Assembly (NCBI RefSeq): GCF_031453615.1
Contig: NZ_JAVIZT010000001.1
Coordinates: 2,418,001 to 2,482,000 of the forward strand
Reading direction: 5' to 3'
Length of the DNA stretch: 64,000 nt
DNA from: Microbacterium sp. SORGH_AS_0428
GTDB taxonomy: Bacteria > Actinomycetota > Actinomycetes > Actinomycetales > Microbacteriaceae
A program made the position numbers and the translations under genes. The number at the start of each line of letters is the position of its first letter. Positions within the stretch are counted from its first letter, which is position 1. The notes beneath the pieces are model-generated. The model was not told the DNA's origin and made no database searches. It worked only from the letters and a program-made list of their open reading frames with translations. Below are positions 23,768 through 32,250 of the stretch, in pieces.

Positions 23768-23873
23768 CTCATCGCATACGACCTGGGGTTGAATCGATGA
23801 GGGCGAGGCTGCTCGCCGCGAACGCCGGCGACACCCGCTCATCCGACCTCATCCGAGACGAGAGAAGTCCATC

Positions 23874-24602
23874 GTGACCTACGGTTCGATCACCACCTTC
23901 CCGCAGGCCGCGGACGTCGCCGCCGAGGCCGCCCGCGACGCGGTTCGCACGCTGGGCGCTGCGATCGAGGCGAACGGCAGCGCCGTGTGGGTACTCGCCG
24001 GCGGAAGCTCGCCGATGGCGGCCTACGCGATCCTCGCAGCCCAGGATGCGGACGCGATCGACTGGTCGAAGGTCACCGTCTTGATCGGTGACGAGCGCTC
24101 GGTGCCGATCAGCGACCCGCAGTCGAACTGGGGCACGATCGCTCCCGCGCTCCTGGATCAGCCCGGCTTCGACACCATGGTGCAGCTGCGTCCCGACACG
24201 GACGTCGACGAGCACGAATCCGCTCGTCGCTACGCTGCGGCGATCGCTGCGCTGCCCAAGACGGATGCGGGTGCTCCGCGCCTCGATCTGGTCTGGCTCG
24301 GCGTCGGCGAAGACGGTCACACGCTGTCGCTGTTCCCCGGGCACCCCGACTTCCGACCGGTCGACGAGCTCGTGATCCCGGTCCACGACTCGCCCAAGCC
24401 GCCGCCCACACGCATCACGCTCACGCTGAAGGCGCTGGACGGCGCGCAGCATGTGGTCGTCTTCGCGACGGGCGCTGGCAAGAAGGATGCGCTGGCGGAG
24501 GCGCTCACCGATGGCGCGCTGCCCATCGCGGTCGTCGCGGCTCACGTCACCGCCGCCGGAGGGTCCGTGCAGTGGCTGTTCGACGAGGCAGCGGCCAGCT
24601 GA
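23874..24602 (+). CDS. pgl: 6-phosphogluconolactonase
   Basis: The 242-residue protein matches the DevB-type 6-phosphogluconolactonases, which hydrolyse 6-phosphogluconolactone in the oxidative pentose phosphate pathway. Family motifs are VLAGGSSPMAAY (about 39-50), IGDERSVPISDPQSNW (about 70-85) and WLGVGEDGHTLSLFPG (about 141-156). The start is GTG 23874 with GAGAAG nearby upstream. In many actinobacteria this gene follows zwf and opcA, but here it stands alone beside an acyl-CoA ligase, with no pentose-phosphate neighbours in the window. The sequence looks complete and functional. Confidence 0.93.
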   Translation: MTYGSITTFPQAADVAAEAARDAVRTLGAAIEANGSAVWVLAGGSSPMAAYAILAAQDADAIDWSKVTVLIGDERSVPISDPQSNWGTIAPALLDQPGFDTMVQLRPDTDVDEHESARRYAAAIAALPKTDAGAPRLDLVWLGVGEDGHTLSLFPGHPDFRPVDELVIPVHDSPKPPPTRITLTLKALDGAQHVVVFATGAGKKDALAEALTDGALPIAVVAAHVTAAGGSVQWLFDEAAAS

Positions 24603-24631
24603 GCCGCACGCTGCGCACGGGAGGAATGGAC

Positions 24632-26344
24632 ATGACCGCGGACACGATCTCCGGCTCGCCGCTGGAGTCCCGCCCCTGGATCGCTTCCTACGCAGAGGGA
24701 GTGCCCGCCGAGATCGAACCCGTCACCGAGACGCTCGTCGACCTCCTCGACGCGTCCGTCTCGCGTTACGGCGACCGCGTCGCGCTGGAGTTCTTCGGCG
24801 CCGAGACGACGTACGCCGATGTGGGCGAACAGGTCTCCCGCGCCGCGAACGCCCTGCGCAAGCTGGGTGTGCAGGCCGGCGACCGGGTCGCGCTCATCCT
24901 GCCGAACTGCCCCCAGCACATCGTCGCGTTCTACGCGGCTCTGCGCATCGGGGCGATCGTCGTCGAGCACAACCCGCTCTACACGCCGCGTGAGCTGCGC
25001 CACCAGTTCGAGGTGCACGGCGCGGTGGTCGCGATCGTCTGGGACAAGGTCGCCGACACCGTCGCCGAGTTCCCCGAGGACGTCGCGCCCTCGGCCATCG
25101 TGTCGGTGCGGATGCCGGATGCGCTGCCCTTCGGCAAGCGCCTGGCGCTGCGGCTTCCGGTGGCCAAGGCTCGCGAGACGCGTGAGGCGATGACGACCCG
25201 CCCCCGCGCCCGCGGCCTGCTCGAATGGTCCGATTTCGTGCGCGTGCGCAAGCTCCCGCGCAAGTGGCCGAAGCCGCGTCTGGACGACACCGCGCTGCTG
25301 CAGCTGACCAGCGGTACGACGGGCACGCCCAAGGCGGCGATCCTCTCGCACCGCAACCTCCGCTCCAACGCCGCGCAGGGGCGCGCGTGGGTCCCGGGGC
25401 TCACCGAGGGTGGCGAGGTGTTCTACGCCGTGCTGCCGTTGTTCCACGCGTACGGGCTCACCCTCTGCCTCACCTTCGCGATCTCGCTGGGTGCGCGCGT
25501 CGTGCTCTTCCCGAAGTTCGACGTGGATGCGGTCGTCGCCGCCTCCGCGAAATCGAGGCCGACGTTCCTGCCCGCCGTGCCGCCGATCTACGATGCGCTC
25601 TCGCGGGCGAGCACCCGCAAGGGTGTCGATCTCTCCAGCATCCGCTTCGCCATCTCCGGAGCGACCAGCCTGCCGGTGCCGACGGTGACGCGCTGGGAGG
25701 AGGCGACCGGCGGACTGCTCGTGGAGGGCTACGGGATGACCGAGACCTCTCCGGTCGCCCTGGGCAATCCGATCGGGCCGTCGCGGCGCCCCGGCACGGT
25801 GGGTGTGCCCTTCCCGAGCACCGAGATCCGGGTCGTCGACCCCGACGATCCGCGCGTCGACCGGCCGGTCGGGGAGGCGGGGGAGCTGCTCATCCGCGGC
25901 CCGCAGGTGTTCCAGGGCTACTGGCAGCAGCCCGACGAGACGGCGGCAGTGCTGCTTCCCGGAGGCTGGCTGCGCACCGGCGACATCGTGACGGTCAGCG
26001 AGGACGGCTTCGTCACCGTCATCGACCGGGTGAAGGAACTCATCATCACCGGTGGCTTCAACGTCAGCCCGACCGAGGTCGAGCAGGTGCTGCTGCTGCA
26101 CCCGGATGTGGCAGAGGCGGCCGTCGTCGGCATCCCGCGCCCTTCCGGTGGAGAGGATGTGGTGGCCGCGATCGTCACCCGCGAGGGCGCGGTCTTCGAC
26201 GCGTCCGCGCTGCGGGACTTCGCGCGCACGCACATCACCTCGTACAAGGTGCCCAAGCGGATCGTGGAGGTGGAGGATCTGCCGCGGTCGCAGATCGGCA
26301 AGGTTCTGCGCCGGGTCGTCCGCGAGCGCCTGTCGGCCCGCTGA
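24632..26344 (+). CDS. Acyl-CoA synthetase, AMP-forming (long-chain fatty acid type)
   Basis: With ATG 24632 the protein has 570 residues. GGGAGG stands eight bases before that ATG and only two before the in-frame ATG at 24626, hence the choice. The adenylation motifs are LTSGTTGTPKAAILSHRN (A3, P-loop), VEGYGMTETSP (A5), the A7/A8 segment WLRTGDIVTVSEDGF and DRVKELIITGGFNVSP, and the C-terminal catalytic Lys in SQIGKVLRR. The family activates carboxylic acids as acyl-AMP and then CoA thioesters. Length and the A5 motif fit medium- to long-chain fatty acids. It follows pgl by 29 bases but is metabolically unrelated. Confidence 0.92.
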   Translation: MTADTISGSPLESRPWIASYAEGVPAEIEPVTETLVDLLDASVSRYGDRVALEFFGAETTYADVGEQVSRAANALRKLGVQAGDRVALILPNCPQHIVAFYAALRIGAIVVEHNPLYTPRELRHQFEVHGAVVAIVWDKVADTVAEFPEDVAPSAIVSVRMPDALPFGKRLALRLPVAKARETREAMTTRPRARGLLEWSDFVRVRKLPRKWPKPRLDDTALLQLTSGTTGTPKAAILSHRNLRSNAAQGRAWVPGLTEGGEVFYAVLPLFHAYGLTLCLTFAISLGARVVLFPKFDVDAVVAASAKSRPTFLPAVPPIYDALSRASTRKGVDLSSIRFAISGATSLPVPTVTRWEEATGGLLVEGYGMTETSPVALGNPIGPSRRPGTVGVPFPSTEIRVVDPDDPRVDRPVGEAGELLIRGPQVFQGYWQQPDETAAVLLPGGWLRTGDIVTVSEDGFVTVIDRVKELIITGGFNVSPTEVEQVLLLHPDVAEAAVVGIPRPSGGEDVVAAIVTREGAVFDASALRDFARTHITSYKVPKRIVEVEDLPRSQIGKVLRRVVRERLSAR

Positions 26345-26345
26345 G

Positions 26346-27314
26346 TCAGCCGCGCGAGAGGGTCACCAGGCCGCGGCGCGAGGTGGTCTTCTCGAGCCCT
26401 TCCGTCTCGGCGAGGCGAAGGGTTCGCCCCGGGAGCGGGGGAAGCTCGGAGGCGAGGCCGTCCGCCTGCTTCGCGATGCCCACCAGCAGCGCCAGATCGA
26501 TCCCCGGTGCGGTGACCTCGAGCCGCGCGTAGTCGCTGCTCATGCCCCATCGCAGCCGCTCGATCTGGTTCAGGCGCAGCGCGTGCGTCGTCTCGCCTGC
26601 GGTGATCCACATCCGGTCGCGCGATACGCGCACGGCAGCGTCGACCGAGCGCCTGCGCAGCAGCGCGGTGACGATGAGATACGCGGGCAAGCCGAAGAGC
26701 GCCCCGAGCGCGAGGATCAGCATGCGGGGTCCGAGTCGCTCGACGATGGTGCTGAACATGATGAGCGCCGTCGTGACGATCGCTCCCGTCGCGACGATTG
26801 TGGCGACCATCCACAAGGTGAGCTCCCGCATCCGCATCGGGATCGCTCGGAAGCGAACGACGACGGCATCGCCGTCGTTCTCCCACGCCAGCGGCGCCCG
26901 CACCCGGGGCTTGCCCGGCAGGAGGTTGATCACCCGGTTGAGCAGCGTGATCCACACCCAGCCGGCCGCGGGCGGCAGTGCGAAGAGGACTCCCGTGTAG
27001 ATCGCGCGCGGCGCGCCGGGTGTCAGCAGCTGCGGAACGACCTCGATCGACGCATACAGCGCCGGTACGAGCGCGACCGCCGCGAGCAGATGGACGATCG
27101 CGCCGGTCGGATGCGGCATGCGCACCGTGAGGCTCACGAACCACATCCCGCACAGCGCACCCGCGATGATCGACATCAGGTACGAGAAGAACCCGCCGTC
27201 CGTGAGGTATCCGGGCAGCGCCGCCAGCGTGCAGGCGGCCGCCCAGACCAGCGGATTCAGGGCGATCCTCCGCAGCAGAGGCGGCTTCTTCGCCGTCTCG
27301 GCGGGGTGGTTCAC
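26346..27314 (-). CDS. Membrane protein of unknown function
   Basis: The 322-residue protein has about six hydrophobic helices in two groups: four in the first 150 residues (LVWAAACTLAALPGYL, LMSIIAGALCGMWFVSL, IVHLLAAVALVPALYA, AIYTGVLFALPPAAGWVW) and two at about 175-225. It ends with a soluble tail of about 90 residues (RMWITAGETTHALRLNQIERLRWG) that looks PH-like. It has no recognised family. Start GTG 27314 follows TAGAAT by six bases. Its stop lies one base beyond that of the convergent acyl-CoA synthetase. No partner is evident. Confidence 0.75.
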   Translation of the reverse strand: MNHPAETAKKPPLLRRIALNPLVWAAACTLAALPGYLTDGGFFSYLMSIIAGALCGMWFVSLTVRMPHPTGAIVHLLAAVALVPALYASIEVVPQLLTPGAPRAIYTGVLFALPPAAGWVWITLLNRVINLLPGKPRVRAPLAWENDGDAVVVRFRAIPMRMRELTLWMVATIVATGAIVTTALIMFSTIVERLGPRMLILALGALFGLPAYLIVTALLRRRSVDAAVRVSRDRMWITAGETTHALRLNQIERLRWGMSSDYARLEVTAPGIDLALLVGIAKQADGLASELPPLPGRTLRLAETEGLEKTTSRRGLVTLSRG

Positions 27315-27364
27315 CCGCCGATTCTATGAGGTCGCCGACATGCTCCAGAGGGGGTCTGTGAGAA

Positions 27365-27391
27365 CTAGCACTCTCGATAGGAGAGTGCTAA
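27365..27391 (+). promoter_or_regulatory. CIRCE element (HrcA operator)
   Basis: CTAGCACTC, nine bases, then GAGTGCTAA. This matches the CIRCE consensus TTAGCACTC-N9-GAGTGCTAA with one mismatch at the first base. It is 84 bases upstream of the Hsp20 start, so HrcA repression of that gene is expected. Confidence 0.93.
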
Positions 27392-27474
27392 TCTGTGATT
27401 GTTGAGTCAAGGGGGCTCAACTTAGGGACTACGGGTCGGATCCCGCATCCGATCCCGCTCGAGAGGAGACGACT

Positions 27475-27912
27475 ATGGCTGCATACGACTCGCTCCGTGA
27501 CCTGGAGCGCATGGCGAACACGTTCTTCGACACCGCGCGGCGCGGGCCTCGGCAGATGCCGATGGACCTCTACCGTGACGGCGACCACTACGTCCTGACC
27601 GCCGACCTGCCGGGCATCGACCCCGGATCGGTCGACGTCGACATCGACGGTCAGCTACTCACCATCCGCGCCGAGCGCACGCTGTCGGCCGGTGACGGAG
27701 TCACCTGGATCACGCGTGAGCGGACGTCGGGCACGTTCCTGCGTCAGCTGAGCCTCGGGCAGGGGCTCGACACCGAGAAGATCTCGGCGAGCTACCGCAA
27801 CGGCGTACTGAGCGTCACGATCCCCGTCAGCGAGAAGGCCAAGCCGCGCAAGGTCGAGATCGCCACGGGTGACGACGCCCCCGCGCTGCAGGTTTCGGAG
27901 TCGCAGAGCTGA
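27475..27912 (+). CDS. Small heat-shock protein, Hsp20/alpha-crystallin family
   Basis: The 145-residue protein is a small heat-shock chaperone that holds unfolding proteins in an ATP-independent way in the cytoplasm. The alpha-crystallin domain spans about 33-132: PMDLYRDGDHYVLTADLPGIDPGSVDVDID, the RTSGTFLRQLSLGQGLDTEKI segment with the conserved Phe-Arg-type pair, and the closing NGVLSVTIPVSEKAK. The last region is split at about 50 and 112. GAGAGGAGA precedes the ATG. Regulation: the CIRCE element upstream and a small hairpin GTTGAG/CTCAAC at 27401-27421 in the leader. The 183-bp repeat follows the stop. Confidence 0.95.
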   Translation: MAAYDSLRDLERMANTFFDTARRGPRQMPMDLYRDGDHYVLTADLPGIDPGSVDVDIDGQLLTIRAERTLSAGDGVTWITRERTSGTFLRQLSLGQGLDTEKISASYRNGVLSVTIPVSEKAKPRKVEIATGDDAPALQVSESQS

Positions 27913-27925
27913 CGCACCGCGGACA

Positions 27926-28108
27926 GCAGTAAGGGCCGGTCGGAGAGGCTTCCGACCGGCCCTTGTCCCTTTGCACCAAGAGTGTCCTGCAATCACATGT
28001 CGGTAGCTGCCACAGCAAAACAACTACCGTGCGAGCACTCTATAACGGTGCGATAACGGAGGGGAAGAGGTTTCCGTTACCTTTTCGTGATTCTTTGCCG
28101 ACGCATAG
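27926..28108 (+). repeat. 183-bp direct repeat, copy 2
   Basis: Near-identical to 19144-19326 with two substitutions and no indel. It begins 14 bases after the Hsp20 stop and ends 12 bases before the stop of the minus-strand zinc-ribbon gene, again between convergent genes and in the same orientation. The terminator hairpin is at 27931-27964. The rest is structured and clearly less GC-rich than its surroundings. Confidence 0.92.
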
Positions 28109-28120
28109 CCGACTACCGGG

Positions 28121-28429
28121 TCAGCTCTCGCGGACGGGCGTGATCAGCACCCCGCCGAAGCGCGCCTCGGAGTACTCCCACTCACGTCCGTCGACCCACA
28201 CCCGCGCCGAGGCGCACGGGAGGGACTCGTGCTCGCCGTCCGGCCAGTGCAGGACGAAGCCGCCGCCGAAGGAGGCGTTCGATCCGGTGACGCGGGCGCC
28301 GTCCGCATCCACGGCGCGAGCCTCGCACTCGCCGCAGAGATACTCGGGGTACCGGTCCGACTGCGCGACTTCGGCGCCGCAGTTGGGGCAGGGTTGCGTG
28401 CCGCGGGAACCGGGGAGGAAAGCACTCAT
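28121..28429 (-). CDS. Hypothetical protein with N-terminal zinc ribbon
   Basis: The 102-residue protein starts with PCPNCGAEV and LCGECEARAV, two CxxC pairs about 18 residues apart that should bind one zinc. The rest (FVLHWPDGEHESLPCASARVWVDG and REWEYSEARFGGVLI) is a small beta-rich domain with no name that I recognise. ATG 28429 follows TACACT by six bases. It has 22 bases to the next minus-strand gene, a regulator, upstream. The function is unknown; DNA- or RNA-binding or a protein-protein role are equally possible. Confidence 0.7.
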   Translation of the reverse strand: MSAFLPGSRGTQPCPNCGAEVAQSDRYPEYLCGECEARAVDADGARVTGSNASFGGGFVLHWPDGEHESLPCASARVWVDGREWEYSEARFGGVLITPVRES

Positions 28430-28451
28430 GGCACGAGTGTAGGTCGGGAGC

Positions 28452-29318
28452 TCACGCCGCCGGCGGGAGCCACATCGTCAGGCGCACGGCGTCGTCCGGC
28501 AGGTGGAGGATCTCGTAGCTCCGCTCGACGACGATGCCGTCCCGCCCCCGGATGCGGGTGGTCGCGCCCCGGCGCCGCTCGACGATGTGCCCGCCCCACC
28601 ACGCGGCGAACTGCGGACTCTTCGCCCCGAGCTCGCGTACGAGATCGTCCAGTCGAGGATCGTCGAGGCGGTCGACGTTCGCCGCGCGGAGGTGGGCGAC
28701 GGCGCCGCGGGCGAGCTCCTCCCAGTCGAGGAACGTCTCGCGGGCGCGCGGGTCGGTCAGCAGGTAGCGGCACGTGTTTCGCTGCGCCGGCGGAAGCTCG
28801 GCGAGCCCGGCGTACAGCGACATGCCCTCCTCGTTCGCCGCGACGATCGTGCTGAGCCGGTCGAGCACGTACGCGGGCTGCGGGCGGACGGCTGCGACGA
28901 GCGCCGACATCCGCGGGACGAGATCCGCGTCGAAGGTCGGCTCCGCCGGAGCGGGGTCGACGTCGCGAAGCCGCGCGAGGTGTCGCGCCGCATCCTGCGA
29001 CAACGCGAGCGCGTGGGCGAGGGCGGTGATCACGGCGTCGCTCGGGTGGGATTCGCGCCCCTGCTCGAGCCGGATGTAGTAGTCGACGCTGATCCCGGCG
29101 CGGGTCGCGACCTCTTCCCGACGCAGGCCCGGGGTGCGTCGGGCGCCGGGGGAGCCGTGCCCGGGCGCGAGCGCGCTGTCCTGACGGCGAGCGCGGAGGA
29201 AGTCGCCGAGTTCGTTCGCGATGACCGGCTCCTCTCGGCTGGGTGGGTGGACCGCTCCTATGAACAGTACGGTCTTCCGCCGGGGCGGCTCGAAGTCCGA
29301 ACGTGGAGGCATGTCCAC
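28452..29318 (-). CDS. Helix-turn-helix regulator with MmyB-like ligand domain
   Basis: The frame gives 288 residues. An HTH_3-type domain (GLRREEVATRAGISVDYYIR, then LEQGRESHPSDAVITALAHAL) is followed by an MmyB-type ligand-binding domain (VLDRLSTIVAANEEGMSLYAGL, RNTCRYLLTDPRARETFLDWEE). Such regulators are common in actinobacteria and often sit beside a gene for a small-molecule enzyme that they control. The start is uncertain: ATG 29318 and ATG 29312 both overlap the start region of the divergent methyltransferase, and no good start lies closer to the conserved NELGDFLRARR. The neighbour methyltransferase is the obvious candidate target. Confidence 0.87.
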   Translation of the reverse strand: MDMPPRSDFEPPRRKTVLFIGAVHPPSREEPVIANELGDFLRARRQDSALAPGHGSPGARRTPGLRREEVATRAGISVDYYIRLEQGRESHPSDAVITALAHALALSQDAARHLARLRDVDPAPAEPTFDADLVPRMSALVAAVRPQPAYVLDRLSTIVAANEEGMSLYAGLAELPPAQRNTCRYLLTDPRARETFLDWEELARGAVAHLRAANVDRLDDPRLDDLVRELGAKSPQFAAWWGGHIVERRRGATTRIRGRDGIVVERSYEILHLPDDAVRLTMWLPPAA

Positions 29319-30105
29319 CTATACCCACGGTCACCACGAATCAGTCCTGCGATCGCACCGCTGGCGTACCGCCGAGAACTCCGCCGCCTACCTCCTGCCG
29401 TTCCTCGGACCCGACGACCGGCTGCTGGATGTGGGCGCGGGCCCCGGCACGATCACGGTCGATCTCGCGGACCGCGTGGCCCACGTGACCGCCACCGAGA
29501 TCGGCGAGGACGAGGCTGCGCTGACCCGTGCGACCGTCCGAGAGCGGGGAGCCGGGAACGTCGACGTGCGGATCGCAGACGTGCACGCTCTGCCCTTCGA
29601 CGACGACTCGTTCGACGTGACGCACGCCCATCAGGTGCTGCAGCACATCGCGGATCCGGCGCAGGCGCTGCGGGAGCTCGCGCGGGTCACCCGGCCCGGC
29701 GGAATCATCGCGGTGCGCGACGCCGACTTCTCCGGGTTCGCGTGGTGGCCGCAGCTGCCCCAACTGGAGCGCTGGCTGGAGTTGTATCAGGCGGCGGCGC
29801 GTGCCAACGGCGGCGAGCCGGATGCCGGCCGACGCCTCCTCTCCTGGGCGCGGGCGGCAGGACTCACCGACATCAGCGCGTCGTCGAGCACGTGGTGCTA
29901 CGCGCGCGCCGACGAGCGGATGTGGTGGGGCGATCTGTGGGCGGACCGCATCCGCCAGTCCGCTCTGGCGCGTCAGCTGGAGAGCGGCCCCGACACCGAC
30001 GCCGACGAGCTCGACCGGATCGCCGCCGGGTGGCGTGAGTGGGCCGCATCCGATGACGGCTGGTTCTCGCTCCTGCACGGCGAGATCATCTGCCGCGTGT
30101 CCTGA
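29311..30105 (+). CDS. SAM-dependent methyltransferase
   Basis: From ATG 29311 (GGAGG just upstream) the protein has 264 residues with a class I Rossmann methyltransferase fold: LLDVGAGPGTITVDLADR (motif I, about 36-53), DVRIADVHALPFDDDSFDV, HQVLQHIADPAQALRELARVTRPGG (spread over about 108-133), and IIAVRDADFSGF. It resembles the UbiE/Methyltransf_11 group; the acceptor is unknown. The start overlaps the divergent HTH regulator by eight bases, so both starts share a promoter region, and joint control is likely. Confidence 0.9.
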   Translation: MSTYTHGHHESVLRSHRWRTAENSAAYLLPFLGPDDRLLDVGAGPGTITVDLADRVAHVTATEIGEDEAALTRATVRERGAGNVDVRIADVHALPFDDDSFDVTHAHQVLQHIADPAQALRELARVTRPGGIIAVRDADFSGFAWWPQLPQLERWLELYQAAARANGGEPDAGRRLLSWARAAGLTDISASSSTWCYARADERMWWGDLWADRIRQSALARQLESGPDTDADELDRIAAGWREWAASDDGWFSLLHGEIICRVS

Positions 30106-30159
30106 CGGGATCCGACGGGGTACGGTGGCACTTCCGACCCATCGATGCCGGAGGGCGAC

Positions 30160-30474
30160 ATGAGCTCAGCCCAGCGTGGTCGCCCGCGTCCTCCGCAGGC
30201 GTTGAATCTCGTTCTCGCGTACCTCGCCTTCGTGCCCTTGGCGATCATCTGGGCGTCGTTCTCGTGGATCATGCTGACCACGAGCGGAGCGAGCAGCATG
30301 GCCGCGCTCATGCCGATGGCGGCGTTCCTGTTCACCTCGTGGCTCTGGGTGCTGCTGGCGATCATCGCTCTGGCGCGCTCCGCGCGATACGGGGGCAACG
30401 CGCATGCCCTCGTGGTCTCGCTCGCGGCGCTCCTGCTCGCCGTGCTCGGACTCTTCTTCATGCTGCCTCGCTAG
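30160..30474 (+). CDS. Small three-helix membrane protein
   Basis: From ATG 30160 the protein has 104 residues. GGAGGG lies four bases upstream, and an earlier in-frame ATG (30145) would leave that site inside the gene. Three hydrophobic helices are visible: ALNLVLAYLAFVPLAIIWAS, AALMPMAAFLFTSWLWVLLA and VVSLAALLLAVLGLFFML. The N-terminus is basic (RGRPRP). It has no known family. The following SDR gene is 43 bases downstream but has its own ribosome site; a link between them is not shown. Confidence 0.72.
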   Translation: MSSAQRGRPRPPQALNLVLAYLAFVPLAIIWASFSWIMLTTSGASSMAALMPMAAFLFTSWLWVLLAIIALARSARYGGNAHALVVSLAALLLAVLGLFFMLPR

Positions 30475-30517
30475 CAACGAGGACTAGGCTTTCGCGAGCT
30501 ACGGCGAAGGAGGCCTC

Positions 30518-31345
30518 ATGGCGGGCAAGACGATCGTGATCACCGGCGCGAGCGACGGCATCGGACGGGAGGCTGCGCGGGTGCTGCACGCGCAGGGGCA
30601 CACCGTCATCCCCGTCGGGCGCAATCGGGAGCGCACGGCGCAGATCGCCCGGGAGATGGGTGCGCGAGTGCACCTCGCGGACTTCGCCGATCTCGCGAGC
30701 GTCCGGGAACTGGCCGACGATCTGCTCGCGCAGTACGACCGCATCGACGTGCTCGCCAACAACGCCGGTGGCATCTTCGGCAAGGTGCGTGAGAGCACGA
30801 TCGACGGACACGAGATGACCTTCCAGGTGAACTACCTCGCGCCGTTCCTGCTCACGCAGCTGCTCATGGAGCGGCTCATCGCCTCGACGGCCACGATCAT
30901 CAACACCTCCAGCGTGGGCGCACGACTGTTCGGTCAGCTGGATATCGACGACCTCGACAACGAGCGCTCCTTCAGCGCCACGCGCGCCTACGGCACCGCC
31001 AAGCTCGAGCAGATCCTCCACGTGAAGGAGCTCGATCGTCGCTACCGCGCGCAGGGCATCGGCGCCGTGGCGTTCCACCCGGGCAACATCGCCACGAGCT
31101 TCTCGAACGCGCCCAGCTCACCGATGCGCCTGATCTACCAGACGCCCCTCAAGAAGCTCTTCCTCACGAGCATCCCGAAGGGTGCCGACACCCTCGTGTA
31201 CCTCGCGGAGGGCGCTCCGGGCCGCGACTACGCGACGGGCGAGTACTACGTGAAACGCAGGCCTGCGCGCACTCATGCGCAGGCGGCCGATCCCGCTCTG
31301 GCCCGTGAGCTCTGGGAGCGCAGCGAGCGCATGCTCGCGCTCTGA
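30518..31345 (+). CDS. Short-chain dehydrogenase/reductase
   Basis: The 275-residue SDR has the NAD(P)-binding TGASDGIG (about 8-15), the structural NNAGG (about 84-88), NTSSVG with the catalytic Ser, and YGTAK with the catalytic Tyr and Lys. VGRNRERT after the second strand suggests NADP(H). It resembles retinol-dehydrogenase/WW-domain-oxidoreductase-like SDRs; the substrate is unknown. AAGGAGG precedes the ATG. Its final codons take part in a hairpin shared with the convergent SGNH hydrolase. Confidence 0.92.
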   Translation: MAGKTIVITGASDGIGREAARVLHAQGHTVIPVGRNRERTAQIAREMGARVHLADFADLASVRELADDLLAQYDRIDVLANNAGGIFGKVRESTIDGHEMTFQVNYLAPFLLTQLLMERLIASTATIINTSSVGARLFGQLDIDDLDNERSFSATRAYGTAKLEQILHVKELDRRYRAQGIGAVAFHPGNIATSFSNAPSSPMRLIYQTPLKKLFLTSIPKGADTLVYLAEGAPGRDYATGEYYVKRRPARTHAQAADPALARELWERSERMLAL

Positions 31346-31365
31346 GGCGGAAAGCTCAGAGCGCG
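31336..31365. terminator. Bidirectional hairpin over two convergent gene ends
   Basis: CGCGCTCTGAG (31336-31346) and its exact complement (31355-31365) flank GCGGAAAG. The stem includes the stop codons of both the SDR and the SGNH-hydrolase genes, so the same coding ends form the terminator. Confidence 0.75.
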
Positions 31366-32210
31366 ATCGTTGCGAGCAACGTCTCGAGAATGCGGCGCTG
31401 GCCCACGAGAGTCGGGTGCACTCCGTCGGGCAGTAGCTTGTCGACGGGATCGTCCGCGAGAGTGGAGTGCACATCGACCACGACGCCTCCGTGACTGCGC
31501 ACCGCATCCGCGATCTCAGCGACGTCCTCTTCGCGCCAGGTGATGAGTTCTTCGCGGAACGGCTCCCACGCGTCCGCATCCGCTCCGGCGACGGGCGGCG
31601 GAGTCAGACAGATGTGCTGGGCGGCGAGTTCTTCGTCGACCAAGCGGGCGAGCAGGTCGAGGTTGCGGCGCGTCTCCTGGATCGACTGCATCCGCACCTG
31701 CGTGCGCCCGTGGCGCCGTGCGTCGTTCGTTCCGAGCAGCTGGATGACCCAGGAGGGGCGTTCCGCGCTCAGGCGATCGATGCGCGCGATGGCCTCCTGC
31801 GTCGTGTTGCCGGTGATCCCGGCGTTCACGACTTCGATGTCGTCGTGGGGACGATGCGTGTCGAGATAGGACTGCAGGTGCGATGCCCATGACAGCGAAT
31901 CGTCGGTGATCGAGTCGCCCAGGGCGAGAATGCGCTCGCCCGGACGGAAGGGTAGGTGTGCGGCGAACCCGGGCTCGATCTGTGAGGCCGATACTGCGAC
32001 GGCCGCGGCGAACTCGGCGTGATAGCGCGCCAGTTGTCCCGGTGTGACGCCGGCCAGCTGTGCGGCGAAGATCGAGGCGGCGGCGTCGTCGACTCTCGCA
32101 CGCTGCACGAACGCCTGCTTGTGCGGATGGACGAACCGCGCTGCGAGTCGCCGGGGATCCGCCACCTCGTCGTGTGCGGCGTCGGTGCCGGCGTGTGCGG
32201 GGACATTCAT
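31356..32210 (-). CDS. SGNH/GDSL hydrolase
   Basis: The 284-residue protein has the SGNH blocks: LALGDSITDD (nucleophile Ser, about 100), NAGITGNTT (Gly block), LLGTNDARR (Asn block) and LLPDGVHPTLVGQ (Asp and His). There is no signal peptide, so it is probably cytoplasmic. The family removes acyl groups from sugars, lipids or arylesters. It is the last gene of the ATPase-solute binding protein-permease operon, 40 bases after the permease, with AGGAG before its ATG. That place suggests deacetylation of an imported acylated sugar, an inference from context only. Confidence 0.9.
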   Translation of the reverse strand: MNVPAHAGTDAAHDEVADPRRLAARFVHPHKQAFVQRARVDDAAASIFAAQLAGVTPGQLARYHAEFAAAVAVSASQIEPGFAAHLPFRPGERILALGDSITDDSLSWASHLQSYLDTHRPHDDIEVVNAGITGNTTQEAIARIDRLSAERPSWVIQLLGTNDARRHGRTQVRMQSIQETRRNLDLLARLVDEELAAQHICLTPPPVAGADADAWEPFREELITWREEDVAEIADAVRSHGGVVVDVHSTLADDPVDKLLPDGVHPTLVGQRRILETLLATIAL

Positions 32211-32250
32211 GGTCGGTTTCTCCTTTCTGACGGACGGATGCCGGTCGCGT

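Noticed and set aside
19327..27925. The 8.6 kb between the 183-bp repeats as a genomic island
   Set aside because: The genes are ordinary and of the same composition, with no integrase or transposase. The repeats could mediate recombination, but nothing shows a mobile island.
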